A stretch of DNA of 64,000 nt, taken from positions 310,001-374,000 of the forward strand of contig JAECYW010000014.1 in assembly GCA_023014335.1 (NCBI GenBank), in the 5' to 3' direction. Positions 29,141 through 40,793 of the stretch are shown in pieces; the stretch's first letter is position 1; every line of letters starts with the position of its first letter. A program made the position numbers and the translations under genes. The notes below the pieces were generated by a model, which did no database searches, was not told where the DNA came from, and saw nothing but the letters and a program-made list of their open reading frames with translations. This stretch comes from Galerina marginata (lineage: Eukaryota > Basidiomycota > Agaricomycetes > Agaricales > Galerinaceae).

Positions 29141-32100
29141 ATGAAAACCAGAAGAAATCTATTCCTATGTCTTTTTTGTGCCCTAATATGTTTATCTGAT
29201 GCGACATCCACCCGTCCTCCGCCCGCCTTCGCCATTCCTCCGAGCCCAGGTCTTGATTTGGTGAACTTGCTCATCGGAAACGGCGGAGATACACCAAATG
29301 GATCCGGAGGAAACATACCCAGTACCGCTCCACCATTTGGGATGACTAGATGGGTGGCTCAAACCCAGACACACTATGTTTCTGCTACCCCGTATAACTG
29401 GACCCTCGACAAAATAATGGGTGTCGTCGGGACTCGTCAACCTGCTATTTGGATGGGTGAAAGTGCGCCGATCAGCGTTAGCGCAGGTGTAGGGCGAAAT
29501 GTGGTTGTGGATTTTGACAAAAGAGGACTTGAGGTACTCCGTGGAACCGATGGACAGAAGAAGGAAGTGGTTAGCTCTGGCTACTACAGTGTTGAATTGG
29601 ATGATGGGCATGGTGGAAGCATCATCATCGAGCAGACTGCCAGTGCGTCATTATACTTTAGCTTGTTTGAATGGTATCTGACATCCACTTTAGCTTCTCG
29701 TGTGGCCCATTTACGCTTTACGTTCAAGTCGACTTTGTCACCGTATATACTCTTTGAGGTCGCACGACCTTCTGTCATTACGTCTACAGCAACAAACATA
29801 ACATTTCCATCAGGAAGCGTTTCAATCCCGAACGAGCTTGAAGTCTGTGGTTGGTCCGACGAAAGGCAGGACACAATAATCACCCCTATATCCACGGCTC
29901 CATTCTCAAAGCACTTCAAGGGATACTTCTGCGCTCGATTCAATGAAGATACCCCAAAACCGACGTACGGCGCCATCCAGAATGACACAATCTCTTCTCT
30001 ATCTCCACAGGACAAAGCCGTTCAAGGTTCTTTGCTGAGCGCCTATGCCAGATTCCCGACTTCAGCATCAGCAACAGAACCAACTGTGATCACCCTTCGC
30101 GTGGGCACATCATTTATCTCAGAAGAGCAAGCCCGGAAGAACATCGACGTCGAAATCCCTAATTCCCCACCTTCGTCTTCTGCATTTCTTGCTGAATCCA
30201 GTCCGACAGCCGATGACCACCTGGTTCCTGGCACGTTCGAAAATACGGCGTACAGAGTACGAAAGTCGTGGGCTGATATACTGAACCGGATCGACCTCAA
30301 GCTCTATCTCAACAACAACGCGGCAACTGCGTCTCCGAGAGACTTTGTTGACCAGCAGACCTTCTGGACTGCGATAGTCCACACCCTCCAGGTAATCTTG
30401 CAACTGCACGTACCACCTTTTAGCTTTCTTATCGTCGCTTTAGTTTCCAACCGAGCAACACGAGCAAAACCGGTATTATTCTGGCTATGACAACCAGGTT
30501 CACGAGCTTGAAGAGGGCGGGGAATCGTATACCGGATATTCTATCTGGGTGGGCATTCAAATTAAATTGCACCTATCTTCCACTTAACGGCTTGTTAGGA
30601 TACTTTCCGTGCCGAGTGGGCCTGGCAGATCTTGTTTGTGCCGGAGCGCATACCAGGTCTGGTACAGAGCATGCTGGCAGATTATAAAGAGGCGAGGAAA
30701 AACTTCGCACTGCCACTGGCAATTACTAATGTGGTGGTGTTTGGATAGGGTGGCTGGTTACCTATGTGGAAAAATATTGTTGAGACGAACATCATGGTTA
30801 GTCAATATTTTTGCCTTTTATTATAAATCATGAGACGACAACCTTTTCAGGTTGGCACACACGCCGACTCTCTCATTGCTGAAGCCGTTCTTAAGAACAT
30901 TACCGGGTTCGATCGGGAACTAGCATGGGAGGCGGTCTGGAAAGATGCTACCGTGCCTCCTAAAGATGATCTGACAGTAGTGTGCGTTATTTTTGACATC
31001 TTGGATGTACCTCTAACGACTCTCCGTCATACAGTTACGCAGACCGCGAAGAGGTAACGTGTTATTCTATTTTCAAATTGGTGTTGCTCACGTTTCGTAA
31101 AACTAGCACGTCGACTATGAAGTCCGGGCTGGACTTTCATCCGTCTATAGCTTGGATGGAAAGGGCTGGGTTGCAAACGACGTGCACTCCGAAAGCGCTT
31201 CTCGGACACTCGATTACGCCTGTACGTCCTATTTCCTATCTAGCTTTTTCTTTCCTACTGAGGAGCTATAACCTTAGACGACGATTACGCCGCCTACGTT
31301 CTTGCCAGAGAACTAGGAAAGCCAGAGAACGTGACGAATTTTCTCCTGCAGCGGTCGATGCGTGCGCCGTTTACCTTGTTCAACGACGCTACTGGCTTCA
31401 TGGAGGCCCGCAATGCCGATGGTAGTTGGGCCGGTGAAAATAGCGGTTGGACCGAAGGTGCGCTTCTCAGAAATTATGTTTGGTACCTCTTCGAGGATCG
31501 AATGCTTACTTACAATCCGCGAACAGGAGACAAATGGGCGTATTCCTTCGATGTCGTCCATGACGTACCGACTTTGATCGAGCGGAGGGGAGGAAATGTC
31601 AAGTTTGTGCAGAGCTTGGAAGACCACTTTGATGGAGGACATAATGATCACAGCAATGAGGTTAGCTTACTTCCAATCTCGTCCTTCTACCAAATCGAAA
31701 TCCTGATTGAGATCTTTGCTAGCCATCCCACCATATACCCTATCTCTACGCTCTTGCCGGTGCTGCCTTCAAAACGCAGGAGAAAGTCAGGGAGATTGCC
31801 CTTGCGAACTATAACAATACCCCCACTGGATTGTCCGGGGTTTGTCAAGTCTTCTTGTTTCTTTGTTGATTGTAAGTTGATGATTATTCGACAGAACGAG
31901 GACTGCGGTCAAATGAGCGCTTGGTACATTTTCAGCGCAATGGGGTTCTACCCGGTTAATCCAGTGTCTGGTGAATACGTAGTCGGATCGTGCGTATCAT
32001 CCAAGGGAATCACAATCAATAGCCTAACTCATCGCAACCTTGACAGACCTTTCTTCGAGCAAATCACCATCGACCTCACCAGGCCGTCACCGTCGACGGC

Positions 32101-32413
32101 CGAATCCTCGTCCAAGAGCAAAAAGCTCACCATCACCGCACTCGGAGCTAGGACCAAGCCATATATCAAGTCCCTCACTATCGACGGCGTCAAAGTGGAC
32201 CGACCTGTGATTAAGCACGAACAGATTGCTCATGGAGCCGATATCGTATTCGAGATGAGCGATGAGATCCAGGCTTGGGGCAACGACGAGGACATTTTGA
32301 ATGCCTTTGTCCCTGATGAGAACGCTGTCAGGATTCAGAAGGTGAGTGTACTGGACGACTCTGAGTCCATGAGGGTGGGTAACACTGACTCTGCGATCCG
32401 CGATGAGCTGTGA
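29141..32413 (+). CDS. GH92 family alpha-mannosidase-like protein, 926 aa
   Basis: Ten exons: 29141-30391, 30444-30548, 30599-30691, 30749-30796, 30851-30981, 31035-31053, 31107-31221, 31278-31660, 31723-31839, 31895-32413. A signal peptide is present (MKTRRNLFLCLFCALICLS). Family GH92 marks follow: GNGGDTPNGSGGNIPSTAPPFG near the start, RYYSGYDNQ, GYSIWDTFRAEWAW, WLPMWKNIVETNIMVGTHAD, GGHNDHSNE-PSHHIPYLYAL (Glu715 by the junction), and NEDCGQMSAWYIFSAMGFYP. GH92 enzymes are exo-alpha-mannosidases, calcium-dependent, acting on N-glycan or cell-wall mannans; secretion is likely here. The intron at 30692-30748 has a GC donor with a TTACTAAT branch. A GTGAGT at 32341 could be an unused final donor. 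A decayed copy lies at 35628-36625. Confidence 0.92.
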
Positions 32414-32767
32414 TGGATGAACAACTGTACTACTTTGGATGTTACATACGCATGATTTTGGATAACCATATTTCAACCATTTATCAAGGACACGTTTCGT
32501 GGATATCAGTTCATACTCCTTGGCTGATTGTGTGCGCTAAGTGAATTTTTTTTTCCCCACTATGATATCATGTATTCTGTCGCCTAGCTGGTCTGTTCGT
32601 GGAGCAACAATTTGGGATGAAGAAATTACGACAGTCCATTGCATTACAATTGAACGCCTACAATAGGGGTATCAAAAAGAATGAAAACCAATCCCATTCG
32701 TGGTCCCTCGGCTAAAATAACATCGGTCGTGATTCCGTTCGGCCTCCAAGGTATACTCCGCGAAGTT

Positions 32768-33562
32768 TTAAGCTATTTAGTAGGTGCGCGAGTTAGTACA
32801 GGATTACAGTGGACGACAAGTGCTAACATACCTTTGACCTCTATAGATTTTCGACTTCTGCGGTTTGTCCATAACTTTATCGCCAAAAACACCACAGATA
32901 TCCAGATGAAAATCGCAGCCACAAGAGTCATCCATGGCGCAGAACCCCAATACACCTGAAAAACGCCGCTGTCGACTCTGTTTTTAGCAGTCTCGACCAC
33001 CACAATATCGAAGGCGAAAGCAACTGTAGCAAAGATGGCGTTCCAGAGCGTGAATGACAGGGCGGTTCCTATGAACGGTCGACCGTTGAGGAGCGAGAAA
33101 ATTGCAGACAGGAGTGCGAAGCCGGCGGCGATGGGGTGGAGAATTAGGATAGAAGTTGTCGGTGAATCCAACATGCCAGCGACGGACGATGCGAGTCCGT
33201 CTGCCCTAACCAGGTCGAATGGGATCGTGTAGCCTCTCTGCGGCCCGTAACAGGTGGTTGTCGTTGAAAGCTCGTAACTGCAAAGTGCATGGTCAATAAT
33301 TCGCAAAACTTTTCAATGTAAAAAGCTGCTGCTTACTCAGTCTGGCAAAAGCCTAAAACACCGATGCGTAGGTCATGGCCAAATTCATGGACGTATGGCA
33401 AAATAAGGACTATAGAGGCATGAGTAATTAGATCGACTCAGAGAAAACCTGCTACTCACTGTAGATGCTCTTGATGACAAGTCCCGACAAACTGACCAAC
33501 AACAGCAGCACAAACGCAACAACGTTGAGGAGGCATGAGGTGAAGGAAAGAAAACGGCTCAT
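32768..33562 (-). CDS. SUR7/PalI (Rim9)-like four-TM membrane protein, 208 aa
   Basis: Four exons: 33562-33460, 33409-33337, 33277-32832 and a last one of five bases, 32772-32768, that supplies only the final Ala and the stop. The last intron has GTATGT, a perfect TACTAAC branch and TAG, so splicing there is likely; reading through would add about 20 residues. Helix 1 is at residues 8-32 (FTSCLLNVVAFVLLLLVSL). An extracellular loop follows with DLRIGVLGFCQT and TTTCYG, the paired-Cys pattern of SUR7/PalI proteins, then three more helices. PalI/Rim9 members take part in ambient pH sensing at the plasma membrane; others sit in eisosomes. Which role applies is not decided by sequence. Confidence 0.78.
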
Positions 33563-34308
33563 TGCTGAGTGGCCAAGATGGCTGGCGATCCAACGTCGGC
33601 GAGGAGTGGGGTCGAATACAGATGTGCTTGTTCGCACATTTCAAGGGCTCATGCACAGAAGCGTGCCTTATTTGAAATAGTTTGGATTTGCATGACAACC
33701 CCCTTGATCGTATGAGACAGAGTGCATAGCATACGCCACTCATTCCCCCCAAAGTCCCCCAAGGCTTTCCTGAGTCCAGACGAAGGATTACCTGCTTTGA
33801 GGCATATAGCCGCGGTTTGAGCCTCTCCTTCGTTGCCTGTGGCTAGTCAATGTCTCGGTATTTGGCGAATCCAAAATGTCCATTGAAGAGGTAAAACTGA
33901 TCAGTGGTCGCGAAGATGCAGGAAGTAGATCGCTATCAATTGCAAGAGGCTCCCATCGGAAGTCCGAAACGTCCACTACCCAGGTCAGGGGCGACCAGTA
34001 GAGTCCTCCCCAAAGGCCTTCATGAAGTCCCAGTTGTGAAAGGAAAATTACAATTGGGAATGTTCATATCTTGATTCTTCTAGGAGGAGCTTCGAGCCCC
34101 TAACATCTTTCTGGAGGGAAATCGCGAACAAACCGGCCCTAAACTGGAACGTGACGGTGATTAACGAAGACGGCTCCGGCCTCCAGACCGGCGAACTGGC
34201 GCTCTGACTCGGTATTTCCACCGACATATATACCAGAAGTAGGCTGAGAGATTAGTCGGTTCATTTCTATCTCCACTGAACCTTCACATTTTGACCAACA
34301 GCCCAGCG
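33563..34308. other. intergenic, promoter of the alkyltransferase gene at right end
   Basis: About 750 bp without a supported gene. A TATATA box at 34227-34232 lies about 80 bp before the ATG of the next gene. The gene to the left is divergent, so its promoter is here too. Confidence 0.45.
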
Positions 34309-34985
34309 ATGCCTGTACAACGAACGAAATCAAATAAAGTGTGCGAAACTATCAAGGCCACAACTGAAAAGTCTGCTGTCGACTCCAAACATTTTGTTGC
34401 TCTCGATTCATTGCAAGATATCAAAGTGCCAGTGCAAACACCGGTTGAGCTCCAGGAGGCTTGTAATATGATGCAAGATACTAGTCATTATCCATCTGCA
34501 GTCCAAGAACGAGATGTCTATAGGACGACGACGGGCAAGGTAGCTTGCCAGTGTGGTTTTCATCCACACGCTAATGGATCTGCCCTTTTATCCAGAAATT
34601 AACAGCTCACCAATGGGCTGTATACGATTTCACCCGTACCATTCCACGGGGCAAAGTTGCAACTTACAAAGAAGTTTCTTCTGCCGTTGGTGGCTCGCCG
34701 CGTTCAGGTAAGTTTTCCAACGGAAAGTTCCATATTTTCGGACTCGTATTGAGGTAATTATCAGTTGGAAGTGCACTGCGCAACAACCCATTCAGCCCAT
34801 ACATCCCCTGCCACCGAGTCATAGCCTCGAACTTATTCATAGGTGGCTTTTTTGGTGAATGGGGCAAAAATCACAAGACGGGAACGCGCTATAATGAAAA
34901 AGTCGACATACTAATTCAAGAAGGCGTTCATTTCGATGATAGCGGCCATTTACTATCCGCTGACGAGGTTCTATGGAAACCCTGA
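34309..34985 (+). CDS. MGT1: O6-alkylguanine-DNA alkyltransferase (MGMT/Mgt1-like), 187 aa
   Basis: Three exons, 34309-34539, 34596-34707 and 34765-34985, with 56- and 57-nt introns. The C-terminal catalytic domain is complete: PRGKVATYKEVSSAVGGSPRSVGSALRNN, then the active-site IPCHRV with the acceptor Cys130, then GGFFGEWGKNHKTG. The enzyme transfers an alkyl group from O6 of guanine onto its own Cys and is used once; it acts in the nucleus. The first exon (77 residues) is polar and has no clear domain, as is usual for fungal members. The presence of Cys and the PCHR form argue for a true transferase and not an alkyltransferase-like protein. Confidence 0.93.
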
Positions 34986-35627
34986 CCATGTTCACTTCAG
35001 TGTTCCCCACCTTCTACGCCAAAACCATCTGTTTGATATTGACTTGACTATTGGGAACAATTTTCCGAGGCGGTGCTGTAAAATGAGACCCGACCTTATG
35101 AGCATTTATAAATGGGTGCAATATACATGGTTGAGTACGATTGGTGAAGCGAATGTGAAGGCTTCATTTTGCCGGTTCGTCTTCTCCTTGCTCTCATTGT
35201 CAGATATTTTGCTAGACGGCCGCTTATGTTGAAAGGAATATTAATGCGGTAGGGATCAATTCGGCATCGAATTTATTTTTGAATGATTGATAACGAAATA
35301 GGCCTTGCCGCGGATTCTAACGCTCACTGCCACACAGCTCACAAAACGGCCAAGGCCGTCACATGGACGAGGTCCAGGTGTTATCGGCTTTGCCATCCTG
35401 CCTGGCAGGTCTTTCTCGGGACCTTTATTTTGAACCATCCAAATCCAGTCCAGCTATTTTATGTCTGAGAAAGATATTGCTCACCGGCCCATGGGTGGCT
35501 GGGCGAGCACTTTCAGTGCACGCATCGTTCGCGTCCTTCTACATTAACGAATAAGACCGGCGTGGCATTTATTATGTTATGCGTATGCGTCTCTCGCCTG
35601 GCAAGAAGGCACCCCTAGTCCAAGAGG
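34986..35627. other. intergenic, no gene supported
   Basis: About 640 bp of short frames. I see no similarity to the GH92 gene until 35628. Confidence 0.4.
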
Positions 35628-36625
35628 ATGATTACGCCGCCTACCTCCTCAAGACAGGACTAAGAATAATGAAAGGGTAACAGTTTTTCTTACAACGGTT
35701 GAAGCACCCAACATTTTACCTCGTTAAAGGGTGCCACCGGAGTCCTGCAATACTGGCGATAACCAGGCAGGCATCTTAGCGCTAGAAATTAGGCGCCGAC
35801 GCGCGTGACGGAAGCAAAATCTTATTTCACACTCCGCGAGCAGGCGACAAGTGTACTTGTATATTTGTCCGATGAGGTTCAATGACGCATCGACGTCGCG
35901 ACTCTGATCGGACCTCGGAGGTACACGAATTTAAGTATCTCCAGAGCTCGGATCACTTTGATGCAGGACATAATGAATCATGATCATGGCAACGCGGGTA
36001 GCTAATCTCCGGACTTCCAAGTCGGGATGCAGATGGATCCAGATCGTGGGCTACCTCAGCTTATCTGGAGCTGCCTTAACACGCAAGAGGGGCCCTGGAA
36101 ATTGAGTTCCTTGCTATAATGATATTCCTCCTGATTTACCAGCTTTCATGTTCCCATTTTCGACCTTGACAGGACGAAGCCAGATTGATTCTTGGAAGTT
36201 GGTATAGTTTTTGCGTTAGCCTTACTCTTAAGCCAGTTGCCAACAAATATGCGGTCGGGTCGTGTGTACCATCTATGGCTTCTTTAAAGGAATCTTGATC
36301 AAGCATCAATAGCCTAACCCTTCGGAAGTTCGACAGACCGCTTTGCGAGTAAATTAATGTAGACAGCCTTCATGGACCTCCCAACCTTCACAGACGAGCA
36401 AAAGCCTATAATCTCGGCACTCGAGCTCGGACAATTTACAAAGCAATACGACATATTTATAAACGGCCTCAAAGTGGGTGGACCTGTGACCAACTTGAAC
36501 GGATTGCTCACTGGAAGGAAGTAAGAGCTACATATGTAATAATAAGGGTCGTGTTCATTCGATGAAATCCAAACTTGGGGCAACGACGAAGCCGCCTTAA
36601 ATACCTTTACCCGAAAAATGAAGAA
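35628..36625 (+). pseudogene. decayed copy of the GH92 gene (3' half)
   Basis: The stretch follows the GH92 gene at 31279-32340 in the same order but with many substitutions, indels and stops. Matching landmarks are GATTACGCCGCCTAC at 35630; the CGCGAGCAGGCGACAAGTG stretch near 35840; GATCACTTTGATGCAGGACATAATGA near 35950 (functional copy 31624); CAATAGCCTAACCC near 36306; and GGGGCAACGACGA near 36578. The N-terminal half and signal peptide are not present. It is in direct orientation about 4.3 kb from the intact gene, with the PalI-like and alkyltransferase genes between. It cannot code for an enzyme. Confidence 0.85.
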
Positions 36626-37397
36626 GGTAGAAGGTAAATGAAACGCATGGCTCTGAATTAATCCGAAGGTTAATGTCAACTTCTCTTCGATCCACAATGA
36701 ACATGCGACGTCTTTCGCATTGTACATCGTTTATAATTTTAACACGATGGATTGTAAGTATTGCATCTTCCCTCTGATCATTCCCTCTAGACGAAGCCTG
36801 GTTTGGCGGCCATGCTTGAGCAGCATGCTGCATAATTTCAACTGAATTTGGGCAGATTTGGGCGAGAGTTGGTCACGGTGAACACGTGCGTACCTGATTG
36901 ACGAGATGCCAACATATCGGAGTCAGATCTCCACTTCACCAAGTCGGCCTTTGATGTCTTCCGACGCAACTTTCCACCTTGTCTATCTTTGACGCAAAAA
37001 AAAACTCACGGATTCAAGCAAACGAGCAAGCCTCAACTACAAGCTCCTTCCACTATTCTCGTTTTGTAGGAACATCATTGGTAGAAACATCGTCGAGGGA
37101 CTCAAGTCAAGGTGTCGGCACGGATACTCGAGTAGCCAGAGATTACCGCACTGCCAAGGCACTCACTGCCTTCCGAGTCGAATATCGTTCCAGGTCCAAG
37201 CTGTCCAACCAAGCACACGGCTATCCAAACCCTGCCTCCAAATTAATTCCGATTCCGTGTTCCTTTTCAACCAAAAGAAAACCCCGTTCTCAGCGGTTCC
37301 TTGATTGAACTCTTATAAAAGGATCGCTTTACCCGTCCTTGTTATTATCCTCTGCACTCACCCCCTTCTTTATCCAAGTTCTCCTCCATACCTTGTC
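36626..37397. other. intergenic with promoter of the peroxidase gene
   Basis: About 770 bp without a supported gene. The right end carries a TATA box (separate entry). Confidence 0.4.
37314..37320 (+). promoter_or_regulatory. TATA box of the heme-thiolate peroxidase gene
   Basis: TATAAAA, 77 bp upstream of the ATG at 37398 and followed by a pyrimidine-rich stretch, a usual layout for a well-expressed fungal gene. Confidence 0.6.
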
Positions 37398-38257
37398 ATG
37401 TCTCTTCCGGAAAGCCATCCATCGCTCCACGAACATAAGGGCAAATCGTGCCCCGTTACCGGCGAAACGCACGACTTCTGTCCCCCACAGCCTGGTGATA
37501 GCCGCTCAGCGTGCCCAGCTCTCAATACTATGGCCAACCACGGGTACATGTACGTCTCAGTGCTTCTTGGAGTTAATATTGGACTGATTGGCATTCTTGC
37601 AGCGCTCGCGACGGCAAAAATCTGAGTGCACAGGACATTACACGTGGTCTCAAAGCATGTTATGGTCTCTCCTCGCCCCATGCCTATTTTCTAGCATATG
37701 TTGGCTTCATAATGCTGCGCAAGATTGGTAGGATACCACTGTACGAAATCAGTAAACACAACGCCGTCGAACATAACGCCAGCCTCGTGCACCATGACAC
37801 GCCGGAAGGCCAGAAGTTTGCCCCTATCGAGATCGATCCAATATTGGTGGATGCTTTATGCGCGGACGTCAAGCCGAGTGCTAAAGATGTCGAAGCCAAA
37901 TCGGAAAGTGGCGAGCGGTTCTTGATGAATTTCGAGGATGTGGCCAGGGCGCGAATAAGGAGGGAGAAGGAGTGCGGACCTATTGACTCGGTCCATGCTG
38001 AAATTGCACGGGGAGAAATGGCGATTATCCTAGGTGTTTGGGAGGTCAAAACCAAAACGAAGACCGGGATCCCGATGGAGTACTTCCGACGGTGGATTTC
38101 GGAGGAGCGACTCCCGGATGGATGGAAGCCTGACCATACTCAGGGTCTTCTGGACGTCATAAAGCGGTCAAAGGCCATTAGAGCTGCGGCGGAGGCGCTC
38201 AAGAAAGAAGAGAACAGCGCCACTGCGGCCACACCGTCAGGCGATAAAAAGAATTGA
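37398..38257 (+). CDS. short heme-thiolate peroxidase (chloroperoxidase/peroxygenase family), 268 aa
   Basis: Two exons, 37398-37549 and 37603-38257, with a 53-nt intron. The proximal heme-ligand motif is ACPALNTMANHGYI with Cys39, and the following ISRDG-like turn is IARDGKNLSAQD. The second family motif is E107-H108-N109 followed by ASL, where the classical form is EHD. Residues about 175-190 (RFLMNFEDVARARIRRE) match the region following it. These enzymes use hydrogen peroxide to oxygenate or halogenate organic substrates. Length fits the short group. No signal peptide follows the ATG at 37398, and no in-frame upstream ATG supplies one, so the product is probably intracellular, unlike the secreted enzymes of the family. 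Confidence 0.88.
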
Positions 38258-38747
38258 TATTTTGCTCGCGATCTTACACGTATCTAGCTGTCTTAATGTT
38301 CCAATACAATAGCCGAATCTTTCTTTATGCACCATGTATATCTATTACACATCTAATCCTTCTATTAGAATTGCTTTAGTTGTCGACGGTACGGTATCAA
38401 ATTCAGGCCGTTGTGTCTTCCGTGGATTAAGACCATGACTCTTATAATTGTTGGCAGTCTAAGTCGTTTCAATCGTATCCCAAGACTTCGGTTCTCGCTC
38501 GCAGACTTCAATGCGCCATATTGGCTTTTCTTTATTCTCTGGCTCCAGCAGGCGTAGCGAGGTATTTCGCGCATGCCATTCCCAAAATCGTACATGCCGC
38601 AAAACCTAGCAGGGTCAACTCACTTAGTACCGTGGACATAATTTTACATGAGGGAAGTTATTAGACAAAGAGAGCGAATCGAGATGGCAATGTGTGTGGA
38701 CTGTATACTCTACCATAAATGTTCGAACAAGGACGTTATAACGTAGT
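38258..38747. other. intergenic between convergent genes
   Basis: About 490 bp without a supported gene; it holds the 3' ends of the peroxidase gene and paralogue 3. Confidence 0.4.
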
Positions 38748-39632
38748 TCATGTTTCCGTGAACAATTTTAGCGCTCTGCAAATCTGTGCGGCAGCAACAA
38801 GAATTTGGGCAGTGATGAAGAGAGCGCTGGCTAGGAAACCGATTTCTGATTGTGATTCCAAATTCTTGACGCTTGTTGCAGCGCTCTTTGTCCACGAAAT
38901 CATCAGTAAGGTGGACACGCAATATAATGCGGACCTATATCCTGAATGAATTGCCCATCTTGTGATTCGACATTGTGGAAAGCTTACCAGATCATGGAGG
39001 ATAGTGGCAGGGCTAAGCATGCCCAAAATTCAGTAGAGCCAGACGATGCAGGATGGGAGGAAGCCTATGGACACAGGCAAATCAGTTATGCATGAACATC
39101 TGCCTCCCCTTACAATTACCTCTTTCCATTTATTCCTAATTCTCTTGCTGGTAAAATTTACTTTGCCAGAGAGATAGATACCGCTTGAAACTATCCCGGC
39201 AATGGAATAGACGACGGCGGAAAGAGCCACAGTTCTGCTCAGTGCCCTTTCCAAAACGCCTTCAACTTGAAGAAGGGCGACGGACAGCCTATTACACGCG
39301 ATGAGTGCCTCTTTTGATAGGCGTAGCATTAAGACTTACGGTAAGAGTAAAGCACATCCGAACCTGACGGTTTTCCAGATGAAAACCATCCTGCAGACGA
39401 TTATGACCCATCGAAGTTGAGTTGCAAATATCCGGGTAGTATTCAGAGAAAGCCCTTTGAGACTGCCATAACGCTCCGACAATCTCCACTGTGTATAATA
39501 CACGCGATGGAGACCAAGGCTAGATGTGTTCCACATAATTCTGCAGAAAAGCTGCGTGACAAAGTGAAAGGCTTGACAGGACTGTCGCGCAGGATAGCCA
39601 TTCCTACGAAATAAGGCATCAGTTGCTATCAT
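38748..39632 (-). CDS. four-helix membrane protein, unassigned family (paralogue 3)
   Basis: Four exons, 39632-39340, 39288-39120, 39064-38988 and 38934-38748, with introns of 51, 55 and 53 nt; 241 aa. It aligns with the other two copies: FIWKTVRFGCALLLP-LSVALLQVEG, TVALSAVVYSIAGIVSSGIYL, NKWKE at the exon 2 end, FWACLALPLSSMIWS and FLASALFITAQILVAAAQICRAL. Exon 2 is 169 nt, as in paralogue 2. The ATG at 39632 opens this exon, but a further upstream exon is possible, as for the other two. Function unknown; the pattern of four hydrophobic segments with short loops fits a small integral membrane protein. Confidence 0.72.
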
Positions 39633-40793
39633 GGAAAGCTTGTAAAGCTCTTACAGACCTAGATACCGTAGGAACAAGCTGAGACTCCAAATCAGTACCG
39701 AAGGAGAGGTTGTGTTTGTCAAAGATTCTGTGACTTGGGGCAAGAGCAACAGCATTTCTTGTCGTAGGCCTTGAAAATGACCCCATGTTTGATAGAGGAC
39801 AATTCTCCGCCGGGACTTTATATATAAGAATCCAGCCAATGGTGGAGATGCATAGAATTCCTGTTCGCCATTACCGTAAGGCTGTGGAGAAAGCGGTCAA
39901 CCTGGCACGAAAGGTTCTTCTTTCAACGTATCTGGTTAACATGAAGAACGTACCCCTCATATGTTTGACACCCGATTGCCTGGTGAACCTCTATTTTGAA
40001 CCTTTGGGACAACCCTGATTTACTGGGATGTGGCAGGGTCGACATATTCCGCTTTTCTGGAGCTGACTTGCCGAAATCAGGTCTATTCTAACGGACAGGA
40101 AATGAACTCGACGCCTCCCTGTTGACCATTTGAGACTGATACTAATTGATGAGACTCCATTGGGACAGGAGCTTTGGCCATTGAGCAGGATGGCTGTCCG
40201 AATATGGAGTGTCAAGCCCAGGACATTGGTAGTCATTGGGCCGAGGTCATTTCTTCATGCAAGATCTGAACAAATGGCTGGGAACATCTACTGCGTCAAC
40301 TGTTCTCGAACCCAGTTGTGCTAACTTTGGCTCAAATACATGAATGCACATTTAAACCCTATTGCGAAACGCGTGCGACATACCTGAAAGGTGCCACCGC
40401 AATTGGCCTACATGGCCGAAAAGGGATATCCGGAGAAGGGTTCTTGCCCTTTCACGATGATGAAGATGATTCTGTAGACAGGCGGATGATCAGTCATCCC
40501 GGATAGCTCGGATGGTATTTCCTCAATAAGCCTTCATGATCAAAACCAGAACGAAGTTGAGTCCTCTTAAAAGTCGGGTAGACACGCAAAGATCTTCTAG
40601 AAGCGTGCGAATTACACTGTTCATTTGTGCAGTATTAGTGCACGAAGATAGCGTTCATCTTATCGTCGCCTTGCAGTAGGTATCTATTCTCGCCTGTTGA
40701 GTTCAAGTGCCAAAGTATAGTGACAAAGAGAGATAGAAGGGTATGACAAATTGTACCTGGAATCGCAAGTCGCCGATGCTTCCCAAAATCCTT
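39633..40793. other. intergenic, no gene supported
   Basis: About 1.16 kb. Short frames only; a minus-strand frame at 40236-39991 has no recognisable motif. Confidence 0.4.

Noticed and set aside
36979..37308. Plus-strand frame of 109 codons upstream of the peroxidase gene
   Set aside because: Ends before the TATA box, no motif, and begins in a gene-poor stretch; treated as chance.
39991..40236. Possible fourth membrane-family copy
   Set aside because: Apart from a vague hydrophobic stretch none of the family motifs is present.
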